Positions 10,926 to 23,266 of a DNA stretch of 64,000 nt are shown piece by piece. The notes beneath the pieces are model-generated. The model made no database searches, had not been told where the DNA came from, and was given only the letters and a program-made list of their open reading frames with translations. The position numbers were made by a program, and so were the translations under genes. This stretch comes from Lolium rigidum (Eukaryota > Streptophyta > Magnoliopsida > Poales > Poaceae), in NCBI RefSeq assembly GCF_022539505.1, contig NC_061514.1:329947090-330011089 (forward strand), given 5' to 3'. The stretch's first letter is position 1, and each line of letters opens with the position of its first letter.

Positions 10926-11064
10926 ATGATGATGCGCACCGACGGCATGGACGAGGATCAGCTGGCGTGGTGGAACGAGACCAAGGCGGACATCATTGCG
11001 AGGAAGAAGGCTGCGCGTCAAGCTCGTGCTCAAGGTGAGTCTCCAGCGAGCGGTGGCGCCGGTG
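10926..11064 (+). pseudogene. Small ORF fragment of the host DNA transposon, split by the Copia insertion
   Basis: Three ATG codons start a frame with DEDQLAWWNETKADII followed by an Arg/Lys/Ala-rich helix. The Copia element inserts near the end of the frame, giving an artificial stop at 11067. Across the junction the frame would continue for a few Gly/Asp/Ser codons to a TGA near 21486. Function unknown. A splice-donor-like GGTGAGT sits at about 11034, so part of it may be intronic. Confidence 0.4.
11060..11064 (+). repeat. Left target-site duplication CGGTG of the Copia element
   Basis: CGGTG directly before the LTR, repeated exactly at 21456-21460. It shows a single, unrearranged insertion. 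Confidence 0.93.
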
Positions 11065-13425
11065 TGTAAGGGTACATTGCCCCTATGTGTGGTTTTGGTA
11101 ATCAATGACAACCCCTATGGACTAATGTTTTCATTGAGTTTATATGAAGGAATATTCCATAGGATCTACTTGCTCTCCATGTGTTGGATTCAAGTATGGA
11201 TGCCATGAAGATAAAGATATACCTTGTGTATTGGCATCAAGATCATCGGTATGAAGATATATATGTGATATGATCAAGAAGAAGAAATGAAGATGGAGTT
11301 CTTATGTGGAACTCAATATTAGCCATGCTCTATCTTAAGTGAGTATGAGAAGATACAAGGTTGAGTTGGGCAAGTTCAAGATGAGCATCTTGAGTGGATC
11401 ACATGCTTGAAGCTTGCCGTCCATTTGGTGATAGTGGACATATGAAGATGTGCTTCAATGAAGCTTTCCCATCATAGTGTATGGGGGAGCATTTGTGAGT
11501 ATACACGAAGCGACAAATGATCAAGTGATGGGATGCGCAAGGCAAAGGTATGACCTTGATAGGTTTTCCTTTTACCGGTCTCGAGGTGGTTGATGGGAGA
11601 CCGGATTATAGGATAGATAGCCGCACTATTAAGAGGGGCTTTCGGTTGGGTAACTTGACCACATCGTCTTAGGGAGCTCAATCCTTTGCATACTTTGCAT
11701 ATTCTTATTGCTTCTTGGTATTTCTCGGTGTGAGGTTCTTGAGCTTGTTGCTAGCTTTACAACAAGTCCAAGTTCATCGAAAACGGAGTTCGCATGCATC
11801 TTCTATTGCGTTTTCGAGGTTGGGCGATTTTACCGGTTATTCATAATATAAGGTTCTACCTTTTATATTCATGATAAAATCCCCTCCTACAGATTCTTGG
11901 GTTTTCACTTTCTATAAGATAGCATTTGTTGTTATCTTCCAAACAAAATTGGTTTCATGCGATTCGGAGTTCGGGAGCATTAGTTATTAAAGAAAAGGGA
12001 AAAAGAGAAAAGTATAAAAAGAAAAGAAAAGAAAAAAAAGGGGGGAGAGGCAGCCGGTCGGCCGCCCGGCCTGCCGGGCCGCGCACCGGCCCACCCGGCC
12101 GATTCCGGACTAGAGGCTTGTGCCATCCGGGGCCGCATCCAGAGGGCTTCCCGGTCCGGTCCGGCCACGGGCCCGGCAGCCACCGGCCCGCCCGGCTCCC
12201 GCCCCGGCCAGACCGGCCTCCCGCCCGGCTGGGCCTTAGGCGCCCCGCGCGGCCCACCTACCCCGCGCGCTGCCTTGCTCCCTGCCGCCCATGCGCGCGC
12301 CCAGCTCTGCCCGGTTGCTGGGCCGGTTAGGCCGGACCCTCAGCTGGGCTCCTCAGCGCCCAGGCCGGTCGGCCGGCCTGGCAGCCGGCTGGGCTGCTTT
12401 TTGGAGCTTTTTTCTGCCCGTTTTTTCTGTCTTTTTCCCCCAACAGTTATTTTTCCACTTGGGCTATAAATACCTTTCTTCCACCTTGAGCCCAAGTAGT
12501 TCTTCCTATTCTCTCTCCTCCATTGCTACTATTTGAAGAACTTGCTCTCCCCCTTGATTCCTCCAACCATTCTTGCTCATATTTGAGGATTTGAGAGAGG
12601 GGATCTAGATCTACACTTCCACCAAACCAATTCTTCTCTAAGTGAGGGAATCTCTTGGGATCTAGATCTTGGAGTCTTTGGTTGACTTTCCCCCTTGTTC
12701 TTCCTCTCCAATCTCATCCTAGCATTCGTTGCTTTGGTGGGATTTGAGTGTGAAGGACTTGAACACCTCCGGTGTTCTTGCTTTGCATCATTGCATAGTG
12801 TTGAGCTCTCCACCACGATTTGTTCGAGTGAGAGACCGTGAGCTTGTTACTCTTGGAGGGTGACCTCCTAGTTGGCTTGGTGGGTGTCCCGGTGATCTCT
12901 TCGTGGAAGATTGTGAAGGGGCCCGGGCTTCTCCTTCGTGGAGCTTGTGAAGTGGTTGTGGAGCTTGCCATCTCCGGAGCGGAGGAAAAGCTAACCATAA
13001 GGAAAGGGCCATAATCCTTCGTGGGTGTGGTTCGGAGAATAGGGTGAGCCTTCGTGGCGCGGGGAATCCTTCGTGGGACCTCCACTCCTCCAAATGTGAC
13101 GTACCTTGTTGCAAAGCAAGGGAACACGGGAATACATCCTCGTCTCCGCGTGCCTCGGTTATTTCTATACCCGAGCTCTCTTTCCTTGTGATAGCCATCG
13201 TGCTTGAAGTACATATATCTTGCTATCACTTGTGCTACATATATCTTGTGCATATCTTGCTTAGCTCTAGTTGCTATTGTTACACCTAGTTGAGCTTAGC
13301 ATATTTAGGGTTTGTGCTTGTAAACTAAACGATAGTTTAATTCCGCATTCATACAAGACAAATCCGCAAGAGTTTGTAATTGCCTATTCACCTCCCCCCC
13401 CTCTAGGCGACATCTCGATCTTTCA
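11065..13425 (+). repeat. 5' LTR of the Copia element (2,361 bp)
   Basis: Runs from TGTAAGGGTACATTG to ATCTTTCA. Bases 12030-12420 form a very GC-rich block. A promoter-like TATAAATA lies at about 12465. It differs from the partner LTR mainly in the GC-rich block. Confidence 0.92.
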
Positions 13426-13440
13426 ATTGGTATCAGAGCA
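13426..13440 (+). other. Primer-binding site (initiator methionine tRNA type)
   Basis: TTGGTATCAGAGCA directly after the LTR is the standard Copia primer-binding site. Confidence 0.93.
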
Positions 13441-13482
13441 AGGTCTCTCCTTGTTTTAGGCTTCACCGCCTTGAGAGTAAAG

Positions 13483-15695
13483 ATGTCGGCTAGTAATTTA
13501 GTGCATAATGACACAATTATCTTTGTTGGCACAAATTATCATTTGTGGCGAAATTGCTTGCTTTGTAAACTTCGGACCTTGTGTCCAAACATTGAGCAAT
13601 TTCTAGATGTAGGTTTTTCTCCTCCGATGGATCCTCAAAATCTATCTTTAGAGGATGAGAAAACTTACATCTTGAAGCTCAAGTATCTAATGAGCTTTTA
13701 TTCTCCTTGAGACCCGATTTTCGTAGGTTCTTGATATATATAAAGCGAAAGTCGTCTCATGAGATGTGGATCAAGCTTAAGGAAATGTTTGGTGGATCCA
13801 CTTCTCATTTGGTCGGTGGTGACTCCGAGGAGCTCTCTTCTTCTTCACATCATGAAGAGCTCCAAGTTGCTTCCACCTCCGGCCGTGATGAGTCATCATC
13901 TTCTTCCACTTCACCAACGTGTTGCAAGACACAAGGTAATGATATGGTGAGTGGTGAGGGAAATTGCAATGTTGATATTGTGCTCAATAGTGATGACTCT
14001 TCATCTCTATCTCATTGCAATGTTTCCTCTTTGGACTTAAACACATCTTGCATTGAAAATAATCTACATGCTTGTGTTGATAGTCCTTGCATATCATGTG
14101 TAAATTGTTTACATAGATCTCATGAGGATATGCTTGCCTTGTCTTGCTCCCATAATCAAAATGTTTCTATTTCCTCTAGTTGCTTGTTGACTAACATTGT
14201 AGAGGAAACCGAACACTCTATGGATCAAGACATGATTTCAAATGAGGATTCAAGAATATCTTCGTCTTCATCCTCCGGTATGCACATGTGCCTTATGGCA
14301 AATGGACCAAAGGTATCTCCTACTTTGACTCCTAACACATCCTCTAATGATGAGAGTGATGATGATGATAATGATGAAGAACATAATATCTTGGTGCATG
14401 ATATGGCAATGGTATATGCTTCTCTTCATGGTAATAAAGAAGCTCGTGCTTATCTTGAACACTCTATGGATACCTTGAATAAATATAGGGAAACCATAGT
14501 GGAGTTGGAGTCCCATGTTGAAAATGGGGAAATGAGATTCACTCTCCTCAAGCATGAGCTAAAAGATGAGAAGCATGCTAATTTCATGCTTACACAAAAA
14601 ATTGAATCCTATATGCATGAAAATGAGAAAACTATTGTTGATGCTTGTGCTACTAACTCTAATTCTTGTGAAGCATCGACCTTAAAGGAGAATGTTGAGC
14701 TAAGGGCTCAACTTGAGTTGCTAACTAGCAATTATAGGGAATTGGAAGAAAGTCATAAAAAGCTCTCAAGCTCTCATGATGATCTTCTAATTTCCTATGA
14801 TGAGCTAAAGTTAGCTCATGAGGCAAGTATCACTAAGGTAACATCTTGTGAGCCTCATATGGATGTTAGCACAATCTCTACTACAAATGTTATATTGCCA
14901 TGTGCTATTCCTTGTAATCCATCTAGTCAAACTAGTGATACACCTTGTGTTGGATTACTCACTTTGCCTTGTTGCTCTAACAATGAAGCTTCTACTTCCT
15001 CTAGTACTTGTATTTCTACTAACCATGTAGAGGAAATAAAAGAGCTCGAGGCTCAAGTTCTTTCTTTGAAGAAAGACTTGGAAAAGCGTCATGAAGGGAA
15101 ATCCGCACTTGACAAGATGTTGAGTGCGCAACAATCCCCCAATGACAAGAGTGGACTTGGATTCAACTCCAATAACAAGAACAAGTCCAAGAGCAAGAAC
15201 AACAAGAAGAAGGGCCAAGACAAAGTCAAGGATTCGGCCAAGATTGTTTGCTTCAAGTGCAAAGTTGAAGGGCACCATGTTAGATCATGCCCATTGAAGA
15301 AGAAGAAGCATTTGAGTGAGAAACAACAAGGGAAACGGCCACAAGGTCAAGGTCAAGCTCATGCTCGACCTCAAGTTGAAGATAGGCCACTTCTCAAGAA
15401 GAATCAAGATATTGTTCCCCAAGAGAAGAAATCAATAAAGAAGAAAAAGGGGAACACTTGCTACTTATGTCGTAAGAAGGGGCACTTTGCTTCTTCTTGC
15501 TTAGGTGGTACCTTATCTAACCCTATAATTGTTGATGATGATTATTCTCTAGGGAAGGATAAGAATGGCAATGTGTTTGCCAAGTTTGTTGGAACTCAAA
15601 GTGGTTTCAAGAAAAGAACCATTTGGGTTGCCAAGCCTATTGTGACTAACCTCTTAGGACCCAACTTGGTTGGGGACCAACAATCTCAAACTTGA
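13483..15695 (+). pseudogene. Copia gag with two zinc knuckles, one frameshift
   Basis: The ATG at 13483 opens a capsid-type start (MSASNLVHNDTIIFVG ... NYHLW) that hits a stop at 13708. The rest continues in another frame from about 13707 to 15695 (over 650 codons). That part has a Ser-rich stretch, an acidic segment near 14350, a long predicted coiled coil (about 14400-15100), then Lys/Asn-rich sequence. Two CX2CX4HX4C knuckles follow, CFKCKVEGHHVRSC near 15250 and CYLCRKKGHFASSC near 15460. The segment around 13690-13790 looks shortened compared with related gags, so a deletion probably caused the shift. Gag would package the element RNA using enzymes from relatives. Confidence 0.85.
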
Positions 15696-18600
15696 ACAAT
15701 AGGTACATGTGGAGGGCATTGGAGATTTGGCTACTTCATGAAGAATTAAGGGATCTTCATATATTATACTTTGACCAAGCCAAGTCATATGGATCATCAT
15801 CTATATCTTATATCCAATGTTCCTCCTTGCGGTAACTTATACTTCAAATCTTCATGTTTATTGTAAGTTACTTGCCCCTTTGCATGTTTGGTTTTGTACC
15901 AAATATGTGTTTGTATGTGTTGTGTCTTACTTGCCTATCTTGTGTATTCAAGTATGTTTGTTTGACTCTTCATATACTTGTGTATTGTTGTGAGCCTAAT
16001 GCATCTTGATGACATCTTATTTGGCTCTCTTTGAGTGATTAATGGAACATCCCATTTTGGGGGAGTGTTATGCTTTGTGCATTTCTCCTTCTATAAAATG
16101 TGTGTATATGGGTATCACCACTTAGTATTGATATTGCAAGATTATCTAGTCACTATGTGGTGTGTCATACTCATGAGAAATTCAAATTCTAAATGTCCAT
16201 TAATTATCTCTAGTCGAATTTCAATTGCCTCTTGATTAAGAAGAAATGTTTTATCACATTATGGGGGAGTAATATGTTTTGTACATATCACAAACCTAGG
16301 AAATGTGAACATATGAGGTTTTGCCACTTATAGTTGATACTCTTAATTATCTTGTTCCTAAGTGGCATGTTTGCTCAAACAAGCTCCATTCTTATTTAAA
16401 AAAAAATCTTTTATTACTCATCTTATGAGTTCTTGTTTGAGTAAGAAATTCTTGGTACATTTTTCCTCAAATACATATCTCTATATCTTATTTGGGACAC
16501 CGTTTGCTTCAAGTTATTCTAATCATTGCCGTGCGTGATTGTTTGACTAGTTGAAGCTATCAAGAATCTTCATCCTTGCATAGTGCTTAATTCTATATAC
16601 TTATCATATGCCTTTTATTGTGAAATTGATCCTTACTATCCTTGTTAATATACCACCGGAAGTTAATTCCAATATTCTCATTGTCTTTGACAATTGACAA
16701 TCTTGTATGTGGTTGAATCTATGGATCACCTTCACTTTGGATTGCTTCTTATTTCCTTATATTATTTCCAAGAAATCTTTGTTGCTCCCACGTGTCTTCC
16801 GTGTCCCTTTGAAAAATCTTTTGATAAATTCTCTTGATTCACATCAAGTGTTTGTTTTGGAAGACAAACCTTTTCCTTACGGTACATTGTGCCATTGTGA
16901 AAAGTGTATAGGGTTTGGTTTATTTTGTTTGAACCTTGCTCTTTTGGGGAGTTTGCTATCTCATTCCTTCTTACATATTCTGTTTGCTTGAATGAGATAT
17001 ATCCTTGAGCATGTTTGCTTTATTTCATCCTTTATGCTCAATGGTTTCCTCTTAGTTCATTTGTTGAACTTTGTTGAACAAATCTTTTGTGATTTGCGTC
17101 TTTGATATAATTTGGACAACAAATTTGTTTGGTTACACCTTTATGCCTTATTCGATTCATTTGGTGTTTTGTCCAAAGTATATCTTTCTTGGATCTTTAA
17201 AGTCTTTATGTGTGCTTATATGTAATTTGTTTATATTTGTAGCATGCTTGCTTTGTTTGATCCATTATATAGGGTATACTCCATCAAATCCTAAATGGCT
17301 AAGATGTGCATAAAATTCAAATTTCATCTAAATATGCACATATTTATATGGAGTGTGTCCTATATATTGTGGTTTGTCTAACCATGTTGGACCCAATAAG
17401 TTTGGGGGCTAAGATGTACTTGAATGATGTTTTAGGTACATTGGAGATGCAATGGAGGCTTGTCTCATCTATAAGGAAGGTGTTATCACCATATGAGAAT
17501 TGGAGTCAAGCTAGGATGATCGATGAACTCTTATCTACTACATCAAGCCATTGCTATCTCGGTAACAAGTATCTTATTCATGCATACTCATATATCATCC
17601 AACCTCTTGTAAGTTGCATCTTGGCATGAAATTCCTTATTTCGAAAATATTGAGGTTCTTGAAAAATCCTTTTAAAGAAAACTTCTTATTGTACACTTGA
17701 GTAATTTGAGAAGATGCATATGATGGGGATATATAGATATATATAAATCATGTTGATGATTCACCTATCCCAAATATGCCCTCTAGCAATTTATTGCATA
17801 TTAATTCCTCAAAGAACTCTTATGTGCAAGATTGATGAAATTGCGAAATAAATCCGTATTTATGATACTTGTTGCTTTTCTCGAAACACTCCAACTAGCT
17901 TTACTTCCCTTATTGTTGGTTGTGATGCTTTTGAGATTTTACTTGGTTGAAGCTCATTCATATACCATAAGTGAAAATTGGAGCCATAGGCTATATGTGC
18001 TTTTTAAGCAAACATCCTTTGGTATATTCTATGACTTCATCTTGGATATCTTGTCTTATTTACTTTATTAACCTCTCGTGTGTGCATGTTTCTTTATGGA
18101 TCACTTTGTCCACTTTAGAAACTCATATACATAAGAGGGCTAATCCATCACCTTGATATCCTTGTTCTTTGCCAACCATCTTCTTATCCTTTTGATTTTA
18201 GTGTTGTTGGTAAAGAAGATTTATGAGTGCTTGGTTTATTTGTTTTTCTTCATGCACTCATATCTCGTAATTGTTGGACTCAAGTTGTTCTTGATAAGCA
18301 TATTCACTTTATCTTAGTTGTGTTCTAAATGATATATAGGGAGTGAGGATTTCATGTTTGTGCATATTGTATTCAAATATAAACATTATAAATTGCACAT
18401 GAACCTTGGGGAGCTTTCTTATTTTATTTAGAGCACTATATCTCTCTTATCATGATATCTTTGTTTGTCCAATTGGATCTTTGTTTGCTTGATTTATTTG
18501 TGAAAACTTTCTCCATCATGTGACTCTTATGCAATCTTTGATCCTCAATATAGTTTGACTTCCTTCAAGTATTCATCATTGGATATGTGCATTTGATTCC

Positions 18601-19097
18601 ACTCAAATTATGAGAAGTGCACACTTTGGGGAGGAACTCACATTATATTGGTCTTCTAAATTTTTCACCCATTTTGACAATCGATGCCAATGGGGGAGAA
18701 GTTTAGAGGGTTTAAGGGAATGGTTTATACTTAAGATTGGTTTGTGCTTAAGTGTTTTGCCTCTCATGCATCCCATATTTATATGTATTGCATGGTTGTA
18801 TATATATAGTGGAAACTATCCCAAAGGTTAATCTTGACAATATATGCAATGAATTCATATTCATCACACGTGCATATATTGTGGGGGAGTCTTCTCTATA
18901 TATATTGGTTTTACTCACATCTCTTGCATTTGTTGTAGTTGTGTGAGTAGAGCCGGTTTTGAGATGGGCTAGTAGCTTTGTGTTACTTGACCATATCAAA
19001 TACAACCTCTTGTATACAACTTATTCTCGGATAAGTTGCGTACTTGTTTCTAATATTCATTATATAAACCCTCTTAGTGTGGTTGTCATCAATTACC
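15696..19097 (+). other. AT-rich non-coding interior with repeated polypurine-like motifs
   Basis: 3.4 kb without a credible ORF. GGGGGAG-type strings recur at 16057, 16262, 17402 (GGGGGCT), 18411, 18626, 18691 and 18881, before the true tract at 19100-19111. Repeated polypurine tracts upstream of the 3' LTR are reported for Sireviruses. Confidence 0.65.
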
Positions 19098-19111
19098 AAA
19101 ATGAGGGAGAT
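19098..19111 (+). other. Polypurine tract of the Copia element
   Basis: AAAATGAGGGAGAT immediately precedes the LTR start TGTAAGGG. Confidence 0.85.
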
Positions 19112-21455
19112 TGTAAGGGTACATTGCCCCTATGTGTGGTTTTGGTAATCAATGACAACCCCTATGGACTAATATTTTCATTGAGTTTATATGAAGGAAT
19201 ATTCCATAGGATCTACTTGCTCTCCATGTGTTGGATTCAAGTATGGATGCCATGAAGATAAAGATATACCTTGTGTATTGGCATCAAGATCATCGGTATG
19301 AAGATATATATGTGATATGATCAAGAAGATGAAATGAAGATGGAGTTCTTATGTGGAACTCAATATTAGCCATGCTCTATCTTAAGTGAGTATGAGAAGA
19401 TACAAGGTTGAGTTGGGCAAGTTCAAGATGAGCATCTTGAGTGGATCACATGCTTGAAGCTTGCCGTCCATTTGGTGATAGTGGACATATGAAGATGTGC
19501 TTCAATGAAGCTTTCCCATCATAGTGTATGGGGGAGCATTTGTGAGTATACACGAAGCGACAAATGATCAAGTGATGGGATGCGCAAGGCAAAGGTATGA
19601 CCTTGATAGGTTTTCCTTTTACCGGTCTCGAGGTGGTTGATGGGAGACCGGATTATAGGATAGATAGCCGCACTATTAAGAGGGGCTTTCGGTTGGGTAA
19701 CTTGACCACATCGTCTTAGGGAGCTCAATATTTTGCATACTTTGCATATTCTTATTGCTTCTTGGTATTTCTCGGTGTGAGGTTCTTGAGCTTGTTGCTA
19801 GCTTTACAACAAGCCCAAGTTCATCGAAAACGGAGTTCGCATGCATCTTCTATTGCGTTTTCAAGGTTGGGCGATTTTACCGGTTATTCATAATATAAGG
19901 TTCTACCTTTTATACTCATGATAAAATCCCCTCCTACAGATTCTTGGGTTTTCACTTTCTATAAGATAGCATTTGTTGTTATCTTCCAAACAAAATTGGT
20001 TTCATGCGATTCGGAGTTCGGGAGCATTAGTTATTAAAGAAAAGGGAAAAAGAGAAAAGAATTTAAAAAAAAAAAGGGGAGAGGCTGCCGGCTGGCCGCC
20101 CGGCCTGCCGGGCCGCGCGCCGGCCCACCCGGCCGAATCCGGCCTGGAGGCTTGTGCCATCCGGGGCCGCATCCAGAGGGCCTCCCGGTCCGGTCCGGCC
20201 ACGAGCCCGGCAGCCGCCGGCCCGCCCGGCTCCCGCCCCGGCCAGGCCGGCCTCCCGCCCGGCTGGGCCTTAGCGCCCCGCGCGGCCCACCTTCCCCCGC
20301 GCGCTGCCTTGCTCCCCGCCGCCCGTGCGCGCGCCCAGCTCCGCCCGGTTGCTGGGCCGGTCCGGCCGGACCCTCAGCTGGGCTCCTCAGCGCCCAGGCC
20401 GGTCGGCCGGCCTGGCAGCCGGCTGGGCTGCTTTTTGGAGCTTTTTTCTGCCCGTTTTTTCTGTCTTTTTCCCCAACAGTTATTTTTCCACTTGGGCTAT
20501 AAATACCTTTCTTCCACCTTGAGCCCAAGTAGTTCTTCCTATTCTCTCTCCTCCATTGCTACTATTTGAAGAACTTGCTCTCCCCCTTGATTCCTCCAAC
20601 CATTCTTGCTCATATTTGAGGATTTGAGAGAGGGGATCTAGATCTACACTTCCACCAAACCAATTCTTCTCTAAGTGAGGGAATCTCTTGGGATCTAGAT
20701 CTTGGAGTCTTTGGTTGACTTTCCCCCTTGTTCTTCCTCTCCAATCTCATCCTAGCATTCGTTGCTTTGGTGGGATTTGAGTGTGAAGGACTTGAACACC
20801 TCCGGTGTTCTTGCTTTGCATCATTGCATAGTGTTGAGCTCTCCACCACGATTTGTTCGAGTGAGAGACCGTGAGCTTGTTACTCTTGGAGGGTGACCTC
20901 CTAGTTGGCTTGGTGGGTGTCCCGGTGATCTCTTCGTGGAAGATTGTGAAGGGGCCCGGGCTTCTCCTTCGTGGAGCTTGTGAAGTGGTTGTGGAGCTTG
21001 CCATCTCCGGAGCGGAGGAAAAGCTAACCATAAGGAAAGGGCCATAATCCTTCGTGGGTGTGGTTCGGAGAATAGGGTGAGCCTTCGTGGCGCGGGGAAT
21101 CCTTCGTGGGACCTCCACTCCTCCAAACGTGACGTACCTTGTTGCAAAGCAAGGGAACACGGGAATACATCCTCGTCTCCGCGTGCCTCGGTTATTTCTA
21201 TACCCGAGCTCTCTTTCCTTGTGATAGCCATCGTGCTTGAAGTACATATATCTTGCTATCACTTGTGCTACATATATCTTGTGCATATCTTGCTTAGCTC
21301 TAGTTGCTATTGTTACACCTAGTTGAGCTTAGCATATTTAGGGTTTGTGCTTGTAAACTAAACGATAGTTTAATTCCGCATTCATACAAGACAAATCCGC
21401 AAGAGTTTGTAATTGCCTATTCACCCCCCCCTCTAGGCGACATCTCGATCTTTCA
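19112..21455 (+). repeat. 3' LTR of the Copia element (2,344 bp)
   Basis: Same ends as the 5' LTR and followed by the TSD CGGTG at 21456. It is 17 bp shorter, mainly because of an A-rich run near 20056. Confidence 0.92.
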
Positions 21456-21815
21456 CGGTGGCGATGGATCCCTTGATGGTTGATCACATTTGGGAACTTC
21501 CGTGGCTTGAACATTGCCTATGATCGCGTTGTGATGTTAAAACTATGAATTATGCATCACATATTTTGGATGTGCTATGTTTGATGTGAAATTGTTGTGC
21601 AAATTGCTGTCTAAAACCCTGTTTTGAGGGGCCAAAAACTCGGACGAGCTAGCAGAACCCGTATCCCCACCCCGTAAAACAGAATATTCTGTTTTACGGG
21701 GTGGGGATACGGGTTCTGCTAGCTCGTCCGAGTTTTCGGCCGGTGAAAACCGGATACAGGGCCCTCTACTCGGGTTTTACGGGGCGAAAAAATACGGGGC
21801 CTGTTAGACATGCTC
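21456..21815 (+). mobile_element. 3' terminal part of a PIF/Harbinger-like element
   Basis: After the TSD CGGTG the sequence continues the split ORF to a TGA near 21486. It ends with GGCCTGTTAGACATGCTC followed by TTA (21816-21818). That end matches the terminus of the Harbinger element at 57667-58838 (CTGTTAGAGATGCTC, then TTA). Its 5' half is not in the window. A perfect palindrome lies inside. Confidence 0.65.
21635..21736. repeat. Perfect 102-bp palindrome, no spacer
   Basis: Fifty-one bases read outward from the centre (AGAATATTCT, between 21685 and 21686) are perfectly complementary. The right arm runs on into Harbinger terminal sequence; the left arm is an inverted copy of it. It would form a long hairpin or cruciform. 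Confidence 0.95.
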
Positions 21816-21818
21816 TTA

Positions 21819-23266
21819 TCCCGTGCACAGGAGGTCACGTGCATGTGCATGTTTGTGCCGTTGATTTCTCGCTTTAAGATTCGTGCCACATTGTTTCCTC
21901 AAGTTTCATTGAGATTCATTTTATTTCAATTTTGTCACACACAATGAAATGCAATTATACTTAATGAAATCGTGCACGGGACAATCACTGGGTTCGCCTC
22001 CCAAAGTCCCGCTACAGTATCCTAGCCCTAGCAACAGTAATACATCCACCACCAAGAAAACACCTGAAATTCAGACTCTTCAAAAGCAACGCCTCCAAGA
22101 AGGTAACAGTGCACCAGCGCTATCGTCGCCCGGTCAAAGATCTTAGATTTTCACTCTGAAGATGGTTTCCGCTGTCAAAACAATGCCTTCAACAAGAACA
22201 TTACCGGGCACAACCAGTTAAGGCCAGGCCTTGGGTTTTCACCCTGAAAGGTAAGACTCCAAACTTCACAAGTGTTGCCGCCCCCACTTTCATACCATTG
22301 TTGCAAAGCCCGGAACACCAAGCAAGCCCCTCAACAGCGCAAACACTTGACCCTCCATTAGATAGTCCTCCAAATCCGGCCTTCATGATATTATCTTCTT
22401 CTAACTTCACCATGGATCAGCTGGTGTCAACACAGAAAAGAGCTTCGCGCAGCACCCTCCAAAACTAAACGGTCGGAGTAAAAGCATGGGCACGCACGAC
22501 CGAATACCACTGATCCAGTAAACTCCAGGCAATAGAAGCACTGTTACATTCGCCGGCGACGCCTTCCGGAACTGAACACTCTGGCCAAATCATGAAGGGC
22601 AGGCCTCCGGCAGGTCTTCATCTTTGCCCAGTAGAGACCCTAGGACCACCGCCTTTATTCAGGTCGGGCCCCCACGCCGGCGACCATCCTAGGCTTGCCA
22701 AGGCTGCCGGCCGGAGATGAAGTCCGAAGACGCCGCACCCGCCGGGGCAACGCTGCAGACCCATAGCAAGCCCTCCATCGTCGGCTGCCAACACCACGGA
22801 GAAGGCAAGGAGGAAAGGACCTAGGGTCTGACCCCATCCAGCCCGCCCCAACTCGTACCTCTGCCGCCGGCCAGTGGCGGAGCCACGTCTTAGTTGTGTA
22901 GTCAATTGACTACACAGTTTTTGGCAATACATGCTTCAAGTAGGCAATAAGAAAAAATAAGAAATACATACAACTACATGTATTCCACTACACAAGTTTC
23001 AACTGACTACACAATATTGATGTTCTGGCTCCGCCACTGCCGCCGGCCAGTCACGCCGCCGGAGGCGCCCACCACCGCTCGCCGGGCCGCGACGCCATAC
23101 GCCCGGAGAACCGCGCGCAAGGCAGCACCCCACCAGATCCTGCCCCGATCCGCCGCGAGAAACGCTCGCCCGCCTAGCAGCTTCCTCCGACGGCGGCGCG
23201 GGGGGAGGGGGGAGGAGGGTCGCCCCCAGATCACCCTTATTTCACTTCCTGGCCTCTACACCAACC
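21819..23266 (-). repeat. Decayed copy of a GC-rich, non-LTR-like dispersed repeat
   Basis: From about 21985 to 22690 this is the reverse complement of a diverged relative of 31385-32000. Shared tracts include CCCTGAAAGGTAAGACTCC-like sequence, the GCACTGTTACATTCGCCGG block and the CTTTATTCAGGTCGG block. The right part (23040-23240) is GC-rich like the 5' part of the copy at 30858. No ORF spans it, and the 3' A-rich end was not found. A 10-bp inverted repeat (TCCCGTGCAC) at 21819 and 21972 has no TSD and is left uninterpreted. Confidence 0.5.
22872..23039. mobile_element. hAT-type MITE, 168 bp
   Basis: Terminal inverted repeats CAGTGGCGGAGCCA ... TGGCTCCGCCACTG with an exact 8-bp TSD CCGCCGGC at 22864-22871 and 23040-23047. 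It has no coding capacity and sits inside the GC-rich repeat. Confidence 0.93.

Larger units (their letters stand above)
10915..11064 (+). mobile_element. Fragment of a Harbinger-like host element between two retrotransposons
   Basis: 150 bases lie between the LTR ending at 10914 and the Copia LTR starting at 11065. Removing the Copia element and one CGGTG copy joins this sequence to 21456-21815, which ends in a Harbinger-type terminus. Its left continuation is beyond the window, displaced by the gag-only gypsy element. Confidence 0.6.
11065..21455 (+). mobile_element. Complete gag-only Copia (Sirevirus-like) LTR retrotransposon
   Basis: A 10.4-kb element with LTRs at 11065-13425 and 19112-21455, a 5-bp TSD, a methionine-tRNA primer-binding site and a final polypurine tract. 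The interior holds a gag with two zinc knuckles, then 3.4 kb of AT-rich non-coding DNA. There is no integrase, reverse transcriptase or RNase H, so it is non-autonomous. Long LTRs, the gag type and repeated polypurine-like motifs point to the Sirevirus (Maximus) branch, which is inference. Confidence 0.88.

Noticed and set aside
12055..12400. Pro/Ala/Arg-rich ORFs on both strands of the Copia LTRs
   Set aside because: Caused by GC-rich low-complexity LTR sequence and not conserved in frame between the two LTRs.
21819..21981. Small MITE bounded by TCCCGTGCAC inverted repeats
   Set aside because: The 10-bp arms have no target-site duplication outside them and no further TIR similarity.
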